64,000 nucleotides of DNA from Ga0077560 sp046330395 (lineage in GTDB: Bacteria > Actinomycetota > Thermoleophilia > Miltoncostaeales > Miltoncostaeaceae): positions 62,001 through 126,000 of the forward strand of contig JAXLSS010000003.1 of NCBI GenBank assembly GCA_046330395.1. The letters are read 5' to 3'. The position numbers were made by a program, and so were the translations under genes. Below the pieces are notes generated by a model that worked only from the letters and a program-made list of their open reading frames with translations, ran no database searches and had not been told where the DNA came from. Positions 1-7,048 of this stretch are shown piece after piece; the stretch's first letter is position 1, and each line of letters opens with the position of its first letter.

Positions 1-345
1 CTCGAAGGGCAGCACCGACCCGCAGCCGGTGCACACCAGGTGGTGGTGATGATGGCCGTCCGGGTGCGCGGGCTCGAACCGCGACACGCCGTCGCCGAAC
101 TCGATCTTGGTGACCAGGCGCAGGCCCACCAACTGGTCCAGCACGCGGTACACCGTGGCGATGCCCGCGCGGCCGCCGTCGGCGCGGATGGCGTCGTGGA
201 TCTCCTGGGCCGTGCGGCAGCAGCCGGCGCCGGCGACGTGCCCCAGCACCGCGGTGCGCGCGGCGCCCGCCCGGTGGCCCGCCGTGCTGAGGGCCAGCCG
301 GGCGTGGGCCAGCCAGTCGTCGTGGTCGTGCCCGGAGTGGGTCAT
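1..345 (-). CDS. zur: Fur/Zur-family metal regulator, 3' end cut by the window edge
   Basis: Only the first 115 codons are visible. The ATG at 345 follows the ATPase stop by 7 bases. The product begins with a His/Asp-rich stretch (MTHSGHDHDDW), then the Fur winged helix with a clear recognition-helix region (GIATVYRVLDQLVGL), then the metal-binding hinge HPDGHHHHHLVCTGCGS, where the His cluster and the first CxxC cysteine pair are seen. Fur-family proteins are metal-dependent DNA-binding repressors. The gene is last in an operon with a zinc-type ABC transporter, which favours a zinc sensor (Zur) over an iron or peroxide sensor. The second CxxC pair that would confirm the structural zinc site lies outside the window. 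Confidence 0.85.
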   Translation of the reverse strand, partial: MTHSGHDHDDWLAHARLALSTAGHRAGAARTAVLGHVAGAGCCRTAQEIHDAIRADGGRAGIATVYRVLDQLVGLRLVTKIEFGDGVSRFEPAHPDGHHHHHLVCTGCGSVLPFE

Positions 346-352
346 GTGGCCC

Positions 353-1129
353 TCACGCGTGCGAGTGGTCGTGACCGTGGCCGTCATCCAACACCACGGG
401 CGTGCCGTCGGGCAGGTCCTGCACCACCACCCCGAATGCGGCCATGAGGGCGTCCCGGGACACGGCCTGCGCCGGGGGGCCCACCGACACCAGCCGCCCG
501 GCCACCAGCATGGCCAGGTCGGCGGCCATGGCCTCGCGCACGTCGTGGGTGGAGTGCACCACCGCGGCGCCCCGGTCGCGCTCCTCGGTGATGGCGCGGG
601 CCAGCAGCTCGCGTGCCGCCGGGTCGAGGCCGCCCGTGGGCTCGTCCAGCACCAGCAGGTCGCCGCGCTGGGCCAGGGCGCGCGCCAGGAACACCCGCTG
701 GCGCTGCCCCCCGGAGAGGTCGCGCAGGGGCCGCCGCGCCAGGTCGGCCACGTCCATGCGCCCCATCGCCTCCTCCACGGCCTCGCGGTCAAGCGCCGAT
801 GGACGCCCCATCAGGCCGAGGTGCGGGATGCGTCCCATGGCCACCACGTCGCGCACCCGCAGCGGCAGCGTGAAGGCCTGCGGGTGGAACTGACCCACGT
901 AGGCCACTCGCCGCGGCTGGCCGGCCGGCGCACCGCCCAGCACGCGCAGCTCCCCCGACATCACCGGCTGCAACCCCATCACGGTGCGCAGGAAGGTGGT
1001 CTTGCCCGAGCCGTTGGTGCCGAGGATGGCCAGCACGGCCCCGAGGGGGAGGCGCAGGCGGATGTGCTCCACCACCGCCCGGCCCTCGAAGCCCACCGCC
1101 AGCCCCTCGGCCTCCAGCGCGACGGTCAC
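353..1129 (-). CDS. znuC: Zinc/manganese-type ABC transporter ATP-binding protein
   Basis: A 258-residue ABC ATPase. Walker A is GTNGSGKTT near residues 37-45, the Q-loop is near YVGQ (77-80), the signature LSGGQ is at 138-142 and Walker B with LDEP at about 158-164; a His switch (STHD) follows. The GTG start shares four bases (GTGA) with the stop of the upstream binding protein-permease, so translation is probably coupled. The protein ends in a His-rich tail (DDGHGHDHSHA) that could bind zinc. It should power uptake of zinc, or less likely manganese, through the fused permease. The family assignment is strong; the metal is inferred from the Zur-like neighbour and the operator. Confidence 0.9.
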   Translation of the reverse strand: MTVALEAEGLAVGFEGRAVVEHIRLRLPLGAVLAILGTNGSGKTTFLRTVMGLQPVMSGELRVLGGAPAGQPRRVAYVGQFHPQAFTLPLRVRDVVAMGRIPHLGLMGRPSALDREAVEEAMGRMDVADLARRPLRDLSGGQRQRVFLARALAQRGDLLVLDEPTGGLDPAARELLARAITEERDRGAAVVHSTHDVREAMAADLAMLVAGRLVSVGPPAQAVSRDALMAAFGVVVQDLPDGTPVVLDDGHGHDHSHA

Positions 1130-2844
1130 GCCGCCACCGCCGGCTGGGGCACCCGCCGTGTGCGCAGCGCCGTGACCGCCAGCGTGGCCAGGAACACGCT
1201 GACCTGCACCAGCACGATGGTGGCCCCGCCGGCCGTGCCCCACCGGTACGAGATCAGCAGGCCCGCCACCACCGAGGCCGCACCCAGGCCCGAGGCCACG
1301 GCCATCATGGTGCCCACCCGGTGCGCAACCAGGGCCGCCGTGGCCGGCGGCGCCACCAGCATGCCGAACATCAGCAGCGTCCCCACCGACCGGAACGACA
1401 CCACCACCGTGGCGGCGATCAGCGCCAGCATGATGCCGTGGTAGCGGGCGGCGGGGAACCCGGCCACCGTGGCCCCCTCGGGGTCCACGCACAGCAGGGT
1501 GAAGGGCCGGGCGCACACGGTGGCGACGGCCAGGACCGCGGTGGTGAGGACGGTCTGCACCACCAGATCGCGCGGTGAGATGCCCAGCACGTCGCCGAAC
1601 AGGATCCCGGTGAGGTCGCCCGCCAGGGATGAGGCGTGGGACACGATCACCACCCCCAGGGCCAGCATCCCCACGAACAGCAGCCCAATGGCCGTGTCGC
1701 CCGACAGGCGCGACGCGCGCGTCACCAGGGCCACGCCTCCGATCATCACGCCGGCGCCCACCGCGGCGCCCAGCATGCCCGGCGCGCCCATCAGCATGGC
1801 CATCGCCACCCCCGGCAGCACGCCGTGCGCGAGGGCGTCGCCGATGAAGGCCAGCCCGCGCAGCACCACGAACGTGCCCACCACGCCGGCGCACACCGCC
1901 ACCAGCACGCCGGCCAGGATGGCCCGCAGCAGCAGCACGTCCACCACCGGCTGGACGCGGGGAGGGGGCGGCTCCGCCGAGAGGCCGGCCACGATGCGGT
2001 CCATCGCCCGCGTGACCAGCCCGGCATAGCCACCCGTGGGGGGGAGCGCGTGGGTGGCCACCGTGATCACGGGCACGCCGGTCTCGTCGGCGATGGCGGT
2101 GGTGACCTGCGAGGGCGTGCCGCGCTCGGTGAACATGGCCGGCACGTGCGCGTCGCGGATGGCCCGGGCCAGCCCGGCCACGCGCGCACCGGAGGCGGCG
2201 GCCTCGGGGGACAGCGACGGGATCACCGCCCCCACCAGGCGGAACCCGAAGGCGCGGGCGAAGTAGCCCATCGACTCGTGGCCGGTCACCAGCACCCGCC
2301 GTCCGGCGGGCAGCCGCATCGCCCGCGCCCGCAGCGTGTCGTACAGCCGCAACAGCCGGGCGCGCAACGCCGCGGCCCGGTCGCTCACGTCCAGGCCCAG
2401 CCGCGCCCGGAGATCGGCGGCCAGGGCGCCCACCACCCGCCGCATCTGCAGGGGATCCATCCAGATGTGGGGATCGGGGGCGCCGTCCACGTACCGCAGC
2501 ACCACGTGGTCGCCGGCCGTGAACACGGGCGCGCCCGACTGCCGGATTGCGCCTCGCAGCGAGGTCTCCAGGCCCAGCCCGTTCTGCACGATCAGGTCGG
2601 CTCCGCCCAGCCGCGACACGTCGCGCAGCGAGGCCAGGAACTCGTGGGGGTCCACGCCGTTCGGCATCACCTCGGTGACGTCCGCCCGAGGGCCCACGAG
2701 CTCGCGCACCAGGTCGCCCAGGATGGAGGTGGTCACCACGATGTGCGGCCGGCGCGTGGCCGCCCGTGCCTGCGGTGCGACGGCGGCGGCACACAGGGTC
2801 GCCACCAGCGCCACCACCGCGATCCATCGCCCCGTCCACCCCAT
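1126..2844 (-). CDS. Fused zinc-binding protein and membrane permease (ZnuA-ZnuB fusion)
   Basis: One uninterrupted 572-residue frame joins two proteins that are normally separate. Residues 1-29 form a signal peptide or anchor ending near PQARAA. Residues about 34-290 are a cluster A-I (ZnuA/TroA-type) solute-binding domain with candidate metal ligands His67 (DPHEF), His126 (DPHIW), His189 (TGHES) and Glu240. Residues about 298-572 are an ABC-3 permease with about eight membrane helices. The order places the binding domain outside and the permease in the membrane, so the topology is sensible. The start was taken at the ATG after the palindrome; ATG or GTG codons inside the palindrome (up to about 2868) would add a few residues. 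The fusion tethers binding protein to its channel in 1:1 ratio. Confidence 0.85.
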   Translation of the reverse strand: MGWTGRWIAVVALVATLCAAAVAPQARAATRRPHIVVTTSILGDLVRELVGPRADVTEVMPNGVDPHEFLASLRDVSRLGGADLIVQNGLGLETSLRGAIRQSGAPVFTAGDHVVLRYVDGAPDPHIWMDPLQMRRVVGALAADLRARLGLDVSDRAAALRARLLRLYDTLRARAMRLPAGRRVLVTGHESMGYFARAFGFRLVGAVIPSLSPEAAASGARVAGLARAIRDAHVPAMFTERGTPSQVTTAIADETGVPVITVATHALPPTGGYAGLVTRAMDRIVAGLSAEPPPPRVQPVVDVLLLRAILAGVLVAVCAGVVGTFVVLRGLAFIGDALAHGVLPGVAMAMLMGAPGMLGAAVGAGVMIGGVALVTRASRLSGDTAIGLLFVGMLALGVVIVSHASSLAGDLTGILFGDVLGISPRDLVVQTVLTTAVLAVATVCARPFTLLCVDPEGATVAGFPAARYHGIMLALIAATVVVSFRSVGTLLMFGMLVAPPATAALVAHRVGTMMAVASGLGAASVVAGLLISYRWGTAGGATIVLVQVSVFLATLAVTALRTRRVPQPAVAA

Positions 2845-2847
2845 GAT

Positions 2848-2872
2848 GGGAATGAATATCACAATCATTCCC
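2848..2872. promoter_or_regulatory. Probable Zur/Fur operator (25-base palindrome)
   Basis: The arms GGGAATGA and TCATTCCC are perfect inverted repeats separated by nine AT-rich bases (ATATCACAA). In a very GC-rich background this AT-rich palindrome stands out. It lies just before the start of the fused zinc transporter gene, in the gap shared with the divergent acetyltransferase gene. Fur-family regulators bind palindromes of this size and base composition, and a Zur-like gene ends the operon, so autoregulated zinc repression is the simplest reading. Confidence 0.65.
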
Positions 2873-2905
2873 GGCGTTGTGGCCTCTGGCACACTGTGTC
2901 GGCCC

Positions 2906-3415
2906 GTGCCCGACGCCCCGCGCATCCGCCCCGCCACCGCCGCCGACGCCGCGGTCATCGGCGCCATCTACGACGAGGGCATCGGCGACGGCAACGCCAC
3001 CTTCGCCACGGGGCCGCACCCCGCCGCCGAACGCGTGGACTGGCTGGCGGCACGGCCCGCCGACGCGCCCGTGTTCTGCGCGGAGGCCGACGGGCGCGTT
3101 CTGGGCTGGTCGGCCCTGGCGCCCTTCTCCCACCGGTCGTGGTACCGCGGCGTGGCCGAGTACACCGTGTACGTGGCCCGCGACGCCCGCGGCCGGCGGG
3201 TGGGCGCGGCCCTGCTGCGGCACCTCGTGGACACCGCCCCCACCCTGGGCTACTGGAAGCTGGTGGGCATGATCCTGCCCGAGAACCCCGCGGGCCTGGC
3301 GCTGGCCCACGCCCACGGCTTCCGCACCGTGGGCACCCACACCGGGCATGGACGCATCGCGGGGGAGTGGCGCGACGTGACCCTGGTGGAGCGCCACCTG
3401 CACGTCCCGCACTGA
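2906..3415 (+). CDS. GNAT N-acetyltransferase, phosphinothricin acetyltransferase-like
   Basis: A 169-residue single-domain GNAT protein. The acetyl-CoA loop is DARGRRVGAALL, followed by the family pattern PENPAGLALAHAHGF and a C-terminal EWRDVTLVERHL, which matches the YncA/MnaT/Pat branch (N-acetylation of methionine derivatives or phosphinothricin-like amino acids). The GTG start is used because it gives a normal N-terminus (VPDAPRIRPATAAD) and lies close behind a CACACT box. It is transcribed away from the zinc operon; the shared gap holds the Zur-like palindrome, so co-regulation is possible but unproven. The substrate cannot be read from the sequence. Confidence 0.85.
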   Translation: MPDAPRIRPATAADAAVIGAIYDEGIGDGNATFATGPHPAAERVDWLAARPADAPVFCAEADGRVLGWSALAPFSHRSWYRGVAEYTVYVARDARGRRVGAALLRHLVDTAPTLGYWKLVGMILPENPAGLALAHAHGFRTVGTHTGHGRIAGEWRDVTLVERHLHVPH

Positions 3416-3471
3416 CCCGGGCGCACCCGGACACGCGGCCCCGCCCCCGTCGCAGGTGCCACACTCGCCCG

Positions 3472-4149
3472 ATGGAGCCCACGCCCGCGGTGCTGCTGCA
3501 CACCACCTCGATGGCCTACGACACCGCGCTGGACGCCCAGCACCGGCTGGCCGACCTGCGCCGCGCGGGCCGCATCCCCGACGTGGTGTGGCTGCTGGAA
3601 CACCCGCCCGTGTTCACCACGGGCCGCCACGGCGCGCGCGGGGACCTGTTCGTGAGCGACGACCACCTGGCCGCGCTGGGGGCGAGCTTCCACACCGTGG
3701 ACCGCGGCGGGCACATGACCTGGCACGGACCGGGGCAGACCACCGGGTACGTCATCGCCGACCTGCGCCCGGGGCGCCGGGTGCGAGCCTTCGTGGAGGC
3801 CCTGGTGCAGTCCATGGCCCAGGCCGGCCTGCGGGCGGGCCTGCCCGACGTCATCGCCGACCAGCAGCGCATGGGGCTGTACCACGACGGCCGCAAGCTG
3901 GGCAGCGTGGGCATCCGCGTGTCGGGCGGCGTCACGCTGCACGGCCTGGCGCTCAACCGCGACCCGGACATGTCGTGGTTCGAGCTGATGACCGCCTGCG
4001 CGGCGCCGGACGTGCGCGCCACGTCCATCGCGGCCGAGGGGGGCGACCCCACGCGGGCCACCGTGGAGGCCTCGCTGGCGGAGGCGCTGGCCACGCGGAT
4101 GGCCCTGCGGCTGGAACCGGGTTCCCTGGACGACCTGCTGGGCGCCTGA
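3472..4149 (+). CDS. lipB: Octanoyl-[acyl-carrier-protein]:protein octanoyltransferase
   Basis: LipB moves the octanoyl group from acyl carrier protein to lipoyl domains of dehydrogenase complexes, the first step of lipoate assembly. The 225-residue protein carries the substrate motif RGGHMTWHGPGQ (78-89), the catalytic lysine at 142 (GRKLGSVGIRV) and the catalytic cysteine at 176 (MTACAAPD). Its length is normal for the family. The start codon sits six bases after a CACACT box, which fits a leaderless transcript. No lipA lies in the window. Confidence 0.93.
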   Translation: MEPTPAVLLHTTSMAYDTALDAQHRLADLRRAGRIPDVVWLLEHPPVFTTGRHGARGDLFVSDDHLAALGASFHTVDRGGHMTWHGPGQTTGYVIADLRPGRRVRAFVEALVQSMAQAGLRAGLPDVIADQQRMGLYHDGRKLGSVGIRVSGGVTLHGLALNRDPDMSWFELMTACAAPDVRATSIAAEGGDPTRATVEASLAEALATRMALRLEPGSLDDLLGA

Positions 4150-4163
4150 GGTCCCGGGGCGGA

Positions 4164-4349
4164 CTACCTGCGGCGCGCCTCCCAGGCCGCCAGGGCCGCC
4201 ACCATCACCCGGTCGTCGTCCGGGTCGGCGCCCGCGTCGCGCACCCACTCGGCCAGCCGGTCCGCCGGCACCTCGAACGGCTCGGCGTCGGGGTGGGCCT
4301 CCAGCAGCGCGTCCGCAAGCAGCTCGGGGTCGGTGCGCAGCACGGTCAC
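4164..4349 (-). CDS. Small acidic IscX-like protein
   Basis: A 61-residue acidic protein starting VTVLRTDPELLADALLE. The spacing of its features (a TD-x-ELL helix, an AHPDAEP turn, a LAEWV helix, a DPDDD acidic loop and a final AALAAWE helix) follows IscX, the small iron-sulfur assembly protein that binds the cysteine desulfurase IscS. This is a family-pattern match by eye, with no conserved cysteine involved. The GTG start overlaps the stop of the upstream membrane protein by four bases (GTGA). No isc or suf genes are near, so the role is inferred; a lineage-specific acidic protein is the alternative. Confidence 0.5.
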   Translation of the reverse strand: MTVLRTDPELLADALLEAHPDAEPFEVPADRLAEWVRDAGADPDDDRVMVAALAAWEARRR

Positions 4350-4543
4350 CAGAGGTTGACGGCGGCGGCGGCGGCCAGCACCAGCATCAGCACGCCGTAC
4401 CCGCTGTAGCCCGTGGCCATCAGCACCACCCCCAGCACCGCGAGGATCACGGCCATCCCGCCCCACACCGGTTTGGGCAGGCCGCTGGCCCCGAGGGTCC
4501 AGCCGTCGCCCGGGGCCCGGCGCCTGGGTGACTCATCGGTCAT
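4346..4543 (-). CDS. Small membrane protein of unknown function
   Basis: A 65-residue protein with a charged N-terminus (MTDESPRRRAPGDGW) and two hydrophobic helices (about 29-45 and 48-63) ending in VNLW. No family recognised. The ATG at 4543 lies six bases after a TAGGTT box on the minus strand, consistent with a leaderless start. It is translated ahead of the IscX-like gene with a 4-base overlap, so the two form a small operon. Confidence 0.7.
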   Translation of the reverse strand: MTDESPRRRAPGDGWTLGASGLPKPVWGGMAVILAVLGVVLMATGYSGYGVLMLVLAAAAAVNLW

Positions 4544-4549
4544 GCCCGC

Positions 4550-4578
4550 AACCTACCCCACACTCCGGTTGGTAGCCT
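4550..4578. promoter_or_regulatory. Divergent -10 boxes
   Basis: On the minus strand TAGGTT (4555-4550) lies six bases before the ATG at 4543. On the plus strand TAGCCT (4573-4578) lies 34 bases before the peroxiredoxin ATG, leaving a leader that carries a GGAGG ribosome binding site. The pair shows both leaderless and leadered starts from similar -10 boxes. Confidence 0.5.
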
Positions 4579-4612
4579 CGCCGCACCCCAGACGACCATC
4601 TTGGAGGCCCAC

Positions 4613-5080
4613 ATGTCGGTAGCGGTTGGCCAGGCGGCCCCGGACTTCACCCTGAACGGCCAGGACGGCGAGCCCGTCCAGCTGTCGTCCCTGCGCGGCA
4701 CCCCGGTGGTGCTGGCGTTCTTCCCGCTGGCGTTCAGCGGGGTGTGCACGGACCAGTTCGGCGGCCTCGGCGAGGGCGCCGGGGCGTACGGCGGCGACAG
4801 CGCCCGCGTGCTGGCGGTGTCGGTGGACCACACCCACTCCCAGCGCGAGTTCGGCAAGGCCATCGGCGCGGACGGCGTGACGTTCCTGTCGGACTTCCAG
4901 CCGCGCGGCGCCGTGGCCACGGAGTACGGCGTGTTCAACGACGAGCGCGGCTTCAGCAACCGCGCGGTGTTCATCATCGACGGGGAGGGCGTGATCCGCG
5001 ACATCCAGATCCCGGCCTCCAACCTGGAGATGCCCGACCCGGGCGACGTGAAGGCCGCCGTGTCGGCCTGCGCGCTGTAG
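4613..5080 (+). CDS. AhpE-like peroxiredoxin
   Basis: A 155-residue thiol peroxidase that reduces peroxides with a reactive cysteine. The active site is PLAFSGVC with the peroxidatic Cys45; Ser42 replaces the more usual threonine. The rest of the fold is typical (GQAAPDFTL at the start, VLAVSVDHTHSQREF, then RAVFIIDGEG). A second cysteine lies at the extreme C-terminus (SACAL, Cys153) and could be a resolving or bystander residue. GGAGG five bases before the ATG fixes the start. The reductant is probably thioredoxin or mycoredoxin; a thioredoxin operon lies 5 kb away. Confidence 0.88.
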   Translation: MSVAVGQAAPDFTLNGQDGEPVQLSSLRGTPVVLAFFPLAFSGVCTDQFGGLGEGAGAYGGDSARVLAVSVDHTHSQREFGKAIGADGVTFLSDFQPRGAVATEYGVFNDERGFSNRAVFIIDGEGVIRDIQIPASNLEMPDPGDVKAAVSACAL

Positions 5081-5081
5081 G

Positions 5082-6092
5082 TCAGGACACCTTCGCGGCC
5101 AGCTGCCCGCACGCGGCGTCGACGTCGGCGCCGCGTGACCGCCGCACCGAGGCCTCCAGGCCGCCGCGTTCCAGGGCCAGCAGAAACCGCTCCCGGCGGT
5201 CGGGCGGCGACGCCACGAAACCTCCGTCGGTGGGGTTGTACTCGATCAGGTTGACGTGGAAGCGGCCGTCCCGCAGCAGCCGTGCCAGCCGTTTGGCATC
5301 GGCCACGTCGTCGTTGACGCCGTCCAGCAGCAGATACTCGATGAACACCCGGCGGCCCGTCGTGTCGCAGTAGCGCCGGCACTCGGCCAGCAGGTTGGCG
5401 ATGGGGTAGCGGGCGTTGAGCGGCATCAGCTCGCTGCGCGTGCGGTCGTCGGCGGCGTGCAGGCTGATGGCCAGGCGCACCGGCAGCGGGTGCTCGGCCA
5501 GGCGGGTGATGCCCGGCACCCACCCGGCCGTGGAGATGGCGATCTGGCGCGCCGAGATGCCCAGGCCGGGCGCCTCGCGGTGCAGCTCGTCGCACGCGGC
5601 CAGCACCGCGTCGAGGTTCTGCAACGGTTCGCCCATGCCCATGAACACCACGTTGGACAGCCGGGCGCCCTGGGCCTCGGCCTCCGCCCGCGCCACCAGC
5701 GCCTGGTCCACGATCTCCCACTCGGACAGGTCGCGGCCGAACCCCATGCCGCCCGTGGCGCAGAACCGGCAGGCCAGCGCGCAGCCCACCTGGCTGGACA
5801 GGCACACCGTGCGCCGCCCCTTCGCGTGGGCGATGAGCACCGTCTCCACCATCCGGCCGTCGTCCAGCTGCAGCCGCCACTTCACCGTGCCGTCGGCGGA
5901 CACCAGCCGGTCACGCGGGGTGACCGCCCAGAGGGGCAGCTCGTCGGCCAGCCGCGCCCGCAGCGCCGCGCCGTAGGCGGTCACCTGCGACCAGTCCTGC
6001 GCACCGGCCGCCTGGGCCTGCGCCGCCTGGGTGAGGCGGTATCGCGGTTCGCCCCACTCGGCGAGCAGGCCTGCCAGGTGCGTGCGGTCCAT
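5082..6092 (-). CDS. rlmN: 23S rRNA (adenine2503-C2)-methyltransferase
   Basis: A 336-residue radical SAM enzyme that methylates A2503 of 23S rRNA and certain tRNA adenines. The iron-sulfur cluster cysteines are Cys104, Cys108 and Cys111 (CALACRFC). Other landmarks are MGMGEPLQN for SAM binding, SLHAADD, and the C-terminal cysteine in DAACGQL that carries the methyl-transfer intermediate. The ATG at 6092 gives the usual N-terminus; longer versions of the frame have no family counterpart. It converges on the peroxiredoxin gene with one base between the stops. Confidence 0.94.
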   Translation of the reverse strand: MDRTHLAGLLAEWGEPRYRLTQAAQAQAAGAQDWSQVTAYGAALRARLADELPLWAVTPRDRLVSADGTVKWRLQLDDGRMVETVLIAHAKGRRTVCLSSQVGCALACRFCATGGMGFGRDLSEWEIVDQALVARAEAEAQGARLSNVVFMGMGEPLQNLDAVLAACDELHREAPGLGISARQIAISTAGWVPGITRLAEHPLPVRLAISLHAADDRTRSELMPLNARYPIANLLAECRRYCDTTGRRVFIEYLLLDGVNDDVADAKRLARLLRDGRFHVNLIEYNPTDGGFVASPPDRRERFLLALERGGLEASVRRSRGADVDAACGQLAAKVS

Positions 6093-6229
6093 TCGGGTCC
6101 TCGGTGGGTGTCGCGTGCGGTGGGACCAGGAACTGTGCCCGAAACCGCGGCGCGGAGTGGGCGGACGGGGTGCCGGGGGCACTGACGAACGTCGGATCCG
6201 GCGCGCGGCCGTGCGGTAGCCTCGGCCGC

Positions 6230-6772
6230 GTGAACCGGGACAAGCTGTGGGACTACGCGCGCCTGTCGCGCATGTGGGCGCGCATCCTCATCGGGGTGGG
6301 CGTGCTGGTGCTGCTCAGCGGCCTGGGGCTGGAGTTCAGCGACCCGCACGGGTCGCCCGGTCACTGGACCATCGTGGCCGTGGCCACCGCGGTGCCCACG
6401 ACGGTGCTGTTCACGTTCCTGCTGCGGTCGTGGATGCGCGACGGGGCGCTCCCCAGCGCCCGGCTGGGCGACGCGACCCCGGTGCGGGGCACCAACGTGC
6501 CGGAGGCCAGCCGCCGCGACTGGCGCACCTGGAGCGTGCTGATGGCGGTGTTCTTCGCCTTCGCGGGGATGGCGCTGAGCGCCTTCCTGGCGGGCACCCT
6601 CGGCGGCGGCGGCGAGGCGGAGGGCGTGGTGGTGGGCGTCTTCACGGCCTGGGGCATCGTCACGTTGCGGGATGTGCGCAAGGTGGATGAGGCGGAGAAG
6701 GCGGGCAGCAGGACTTTCTACGCGGAATGCCGGCGTCCAGTGGCAGTGGGGCAGAGATTGGTTTGGCGCTGA
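6230..6772 (+). CDS. Four-helix membrane protein of unknown function
   Basis: A 180-residue protein with helices near residues 17-34, 42-60, 102-120 and about 127-145. The GTG start sits exactly seven bases after TAGCCT, so a leaderless start is likely. No family recognised. The last 20 or so residues (from about RTFYAECRRP) look unlike the rest and end where the conserved RNA-like element on the opposite strand ends: the stop codon follows directly on the last conserved bases of that element. The tail may therefore be replaced or read-through sequence. Confidence 0.65.
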   Translation: MNRDKLWDYARLSRMWARILIGVGVLVLLSGLGLEFSDPHGSPGHWTIVAVATAVPTTVLFTFLLRSWMRDGALPSARLGDATPVRGTNVPEASRRDWRTWSVLMAVFFAFAGMALSAFLAGTLGGGGEAEGVVVGVFTAWGIVTLRDVRKVDEAEKAGSRTFYAECRRPVAVGQRLVWR

Positions 6773-7003
6773 TCGATTTTGCTTCTTACAGGGTTGCCCT
6801 CTGACGGCAGCGCTCAGGATGGCGCGTCCGGATCGTTTGGCGTTACCACAGCGCCCTTGCGGGCTGCGCGGAACTGAGCCGAACCTCCCCGTCCCTGGGT
6901 CGGGGGGATTCACACCCTGCACCGTCCCCAATTTGGGGCGCAACCGCGTCCGGGTGAGCGGAGACTTCGACATGGGGCGTGGACCCGCGTCATTCGCGGG
7001 TCC
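6760..7003 (-). ncRNA. Copy A of an unidentified conserved structured element
   Basis: About 244 bases on the minus strand that match copy B at 19219-19458 in the same internal order. It opens with a perfect 9-base-pair hairpin (6981-7003). Next is a block identical in both copies (6958-6980, containing CATGTCGAAGTCTCCGC), then the CCCCAAATTGGGG hairpin, a GGTGCAGGGTGTGA block, and a hairpin with a GNRA loop (GCCC-GCAA-GGGC, 6853-6864). It ends at GCCAAACC. Copies differ by changes that keep pairing. No minus-strand gene follows it; it faces the end of a convergent gene, so cis-regulation is unlikely here. It could be a trans-acting RNA, a guide-type RNA of a mobile element, or a relic. Identity unknown. 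Confidence 0.6.
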
Positions 7004-7013
7004 TGAATGTTGC

Positions 7014-7033
7014 GGCCGCCGGATTCGGCGGCC
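7014..7033 (-). terminator. Hairpin after the sugar-phosphate transferase gene
   Basis: GGCCGCCG and CGGCGGCC form a perfect 8-base-pair stem with a four-base loop, 15 bases beyond the stop at 7049. No T-run follows, as is common for actinobacterial terminators. It separates the transferase gene from the RNA-like element copy A. Confidence 0.5.
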
Positions 7034-7048
7034 ACTTCGGACGAAGGC

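Noticed and set aside
1636..4149. An 837-codon plus-strand frame rich in His, Arg and Gly
   Set aside because: Most of it is the antisense shadow of the zinc operon; only the last part (lipB from 3472) is a real gene.
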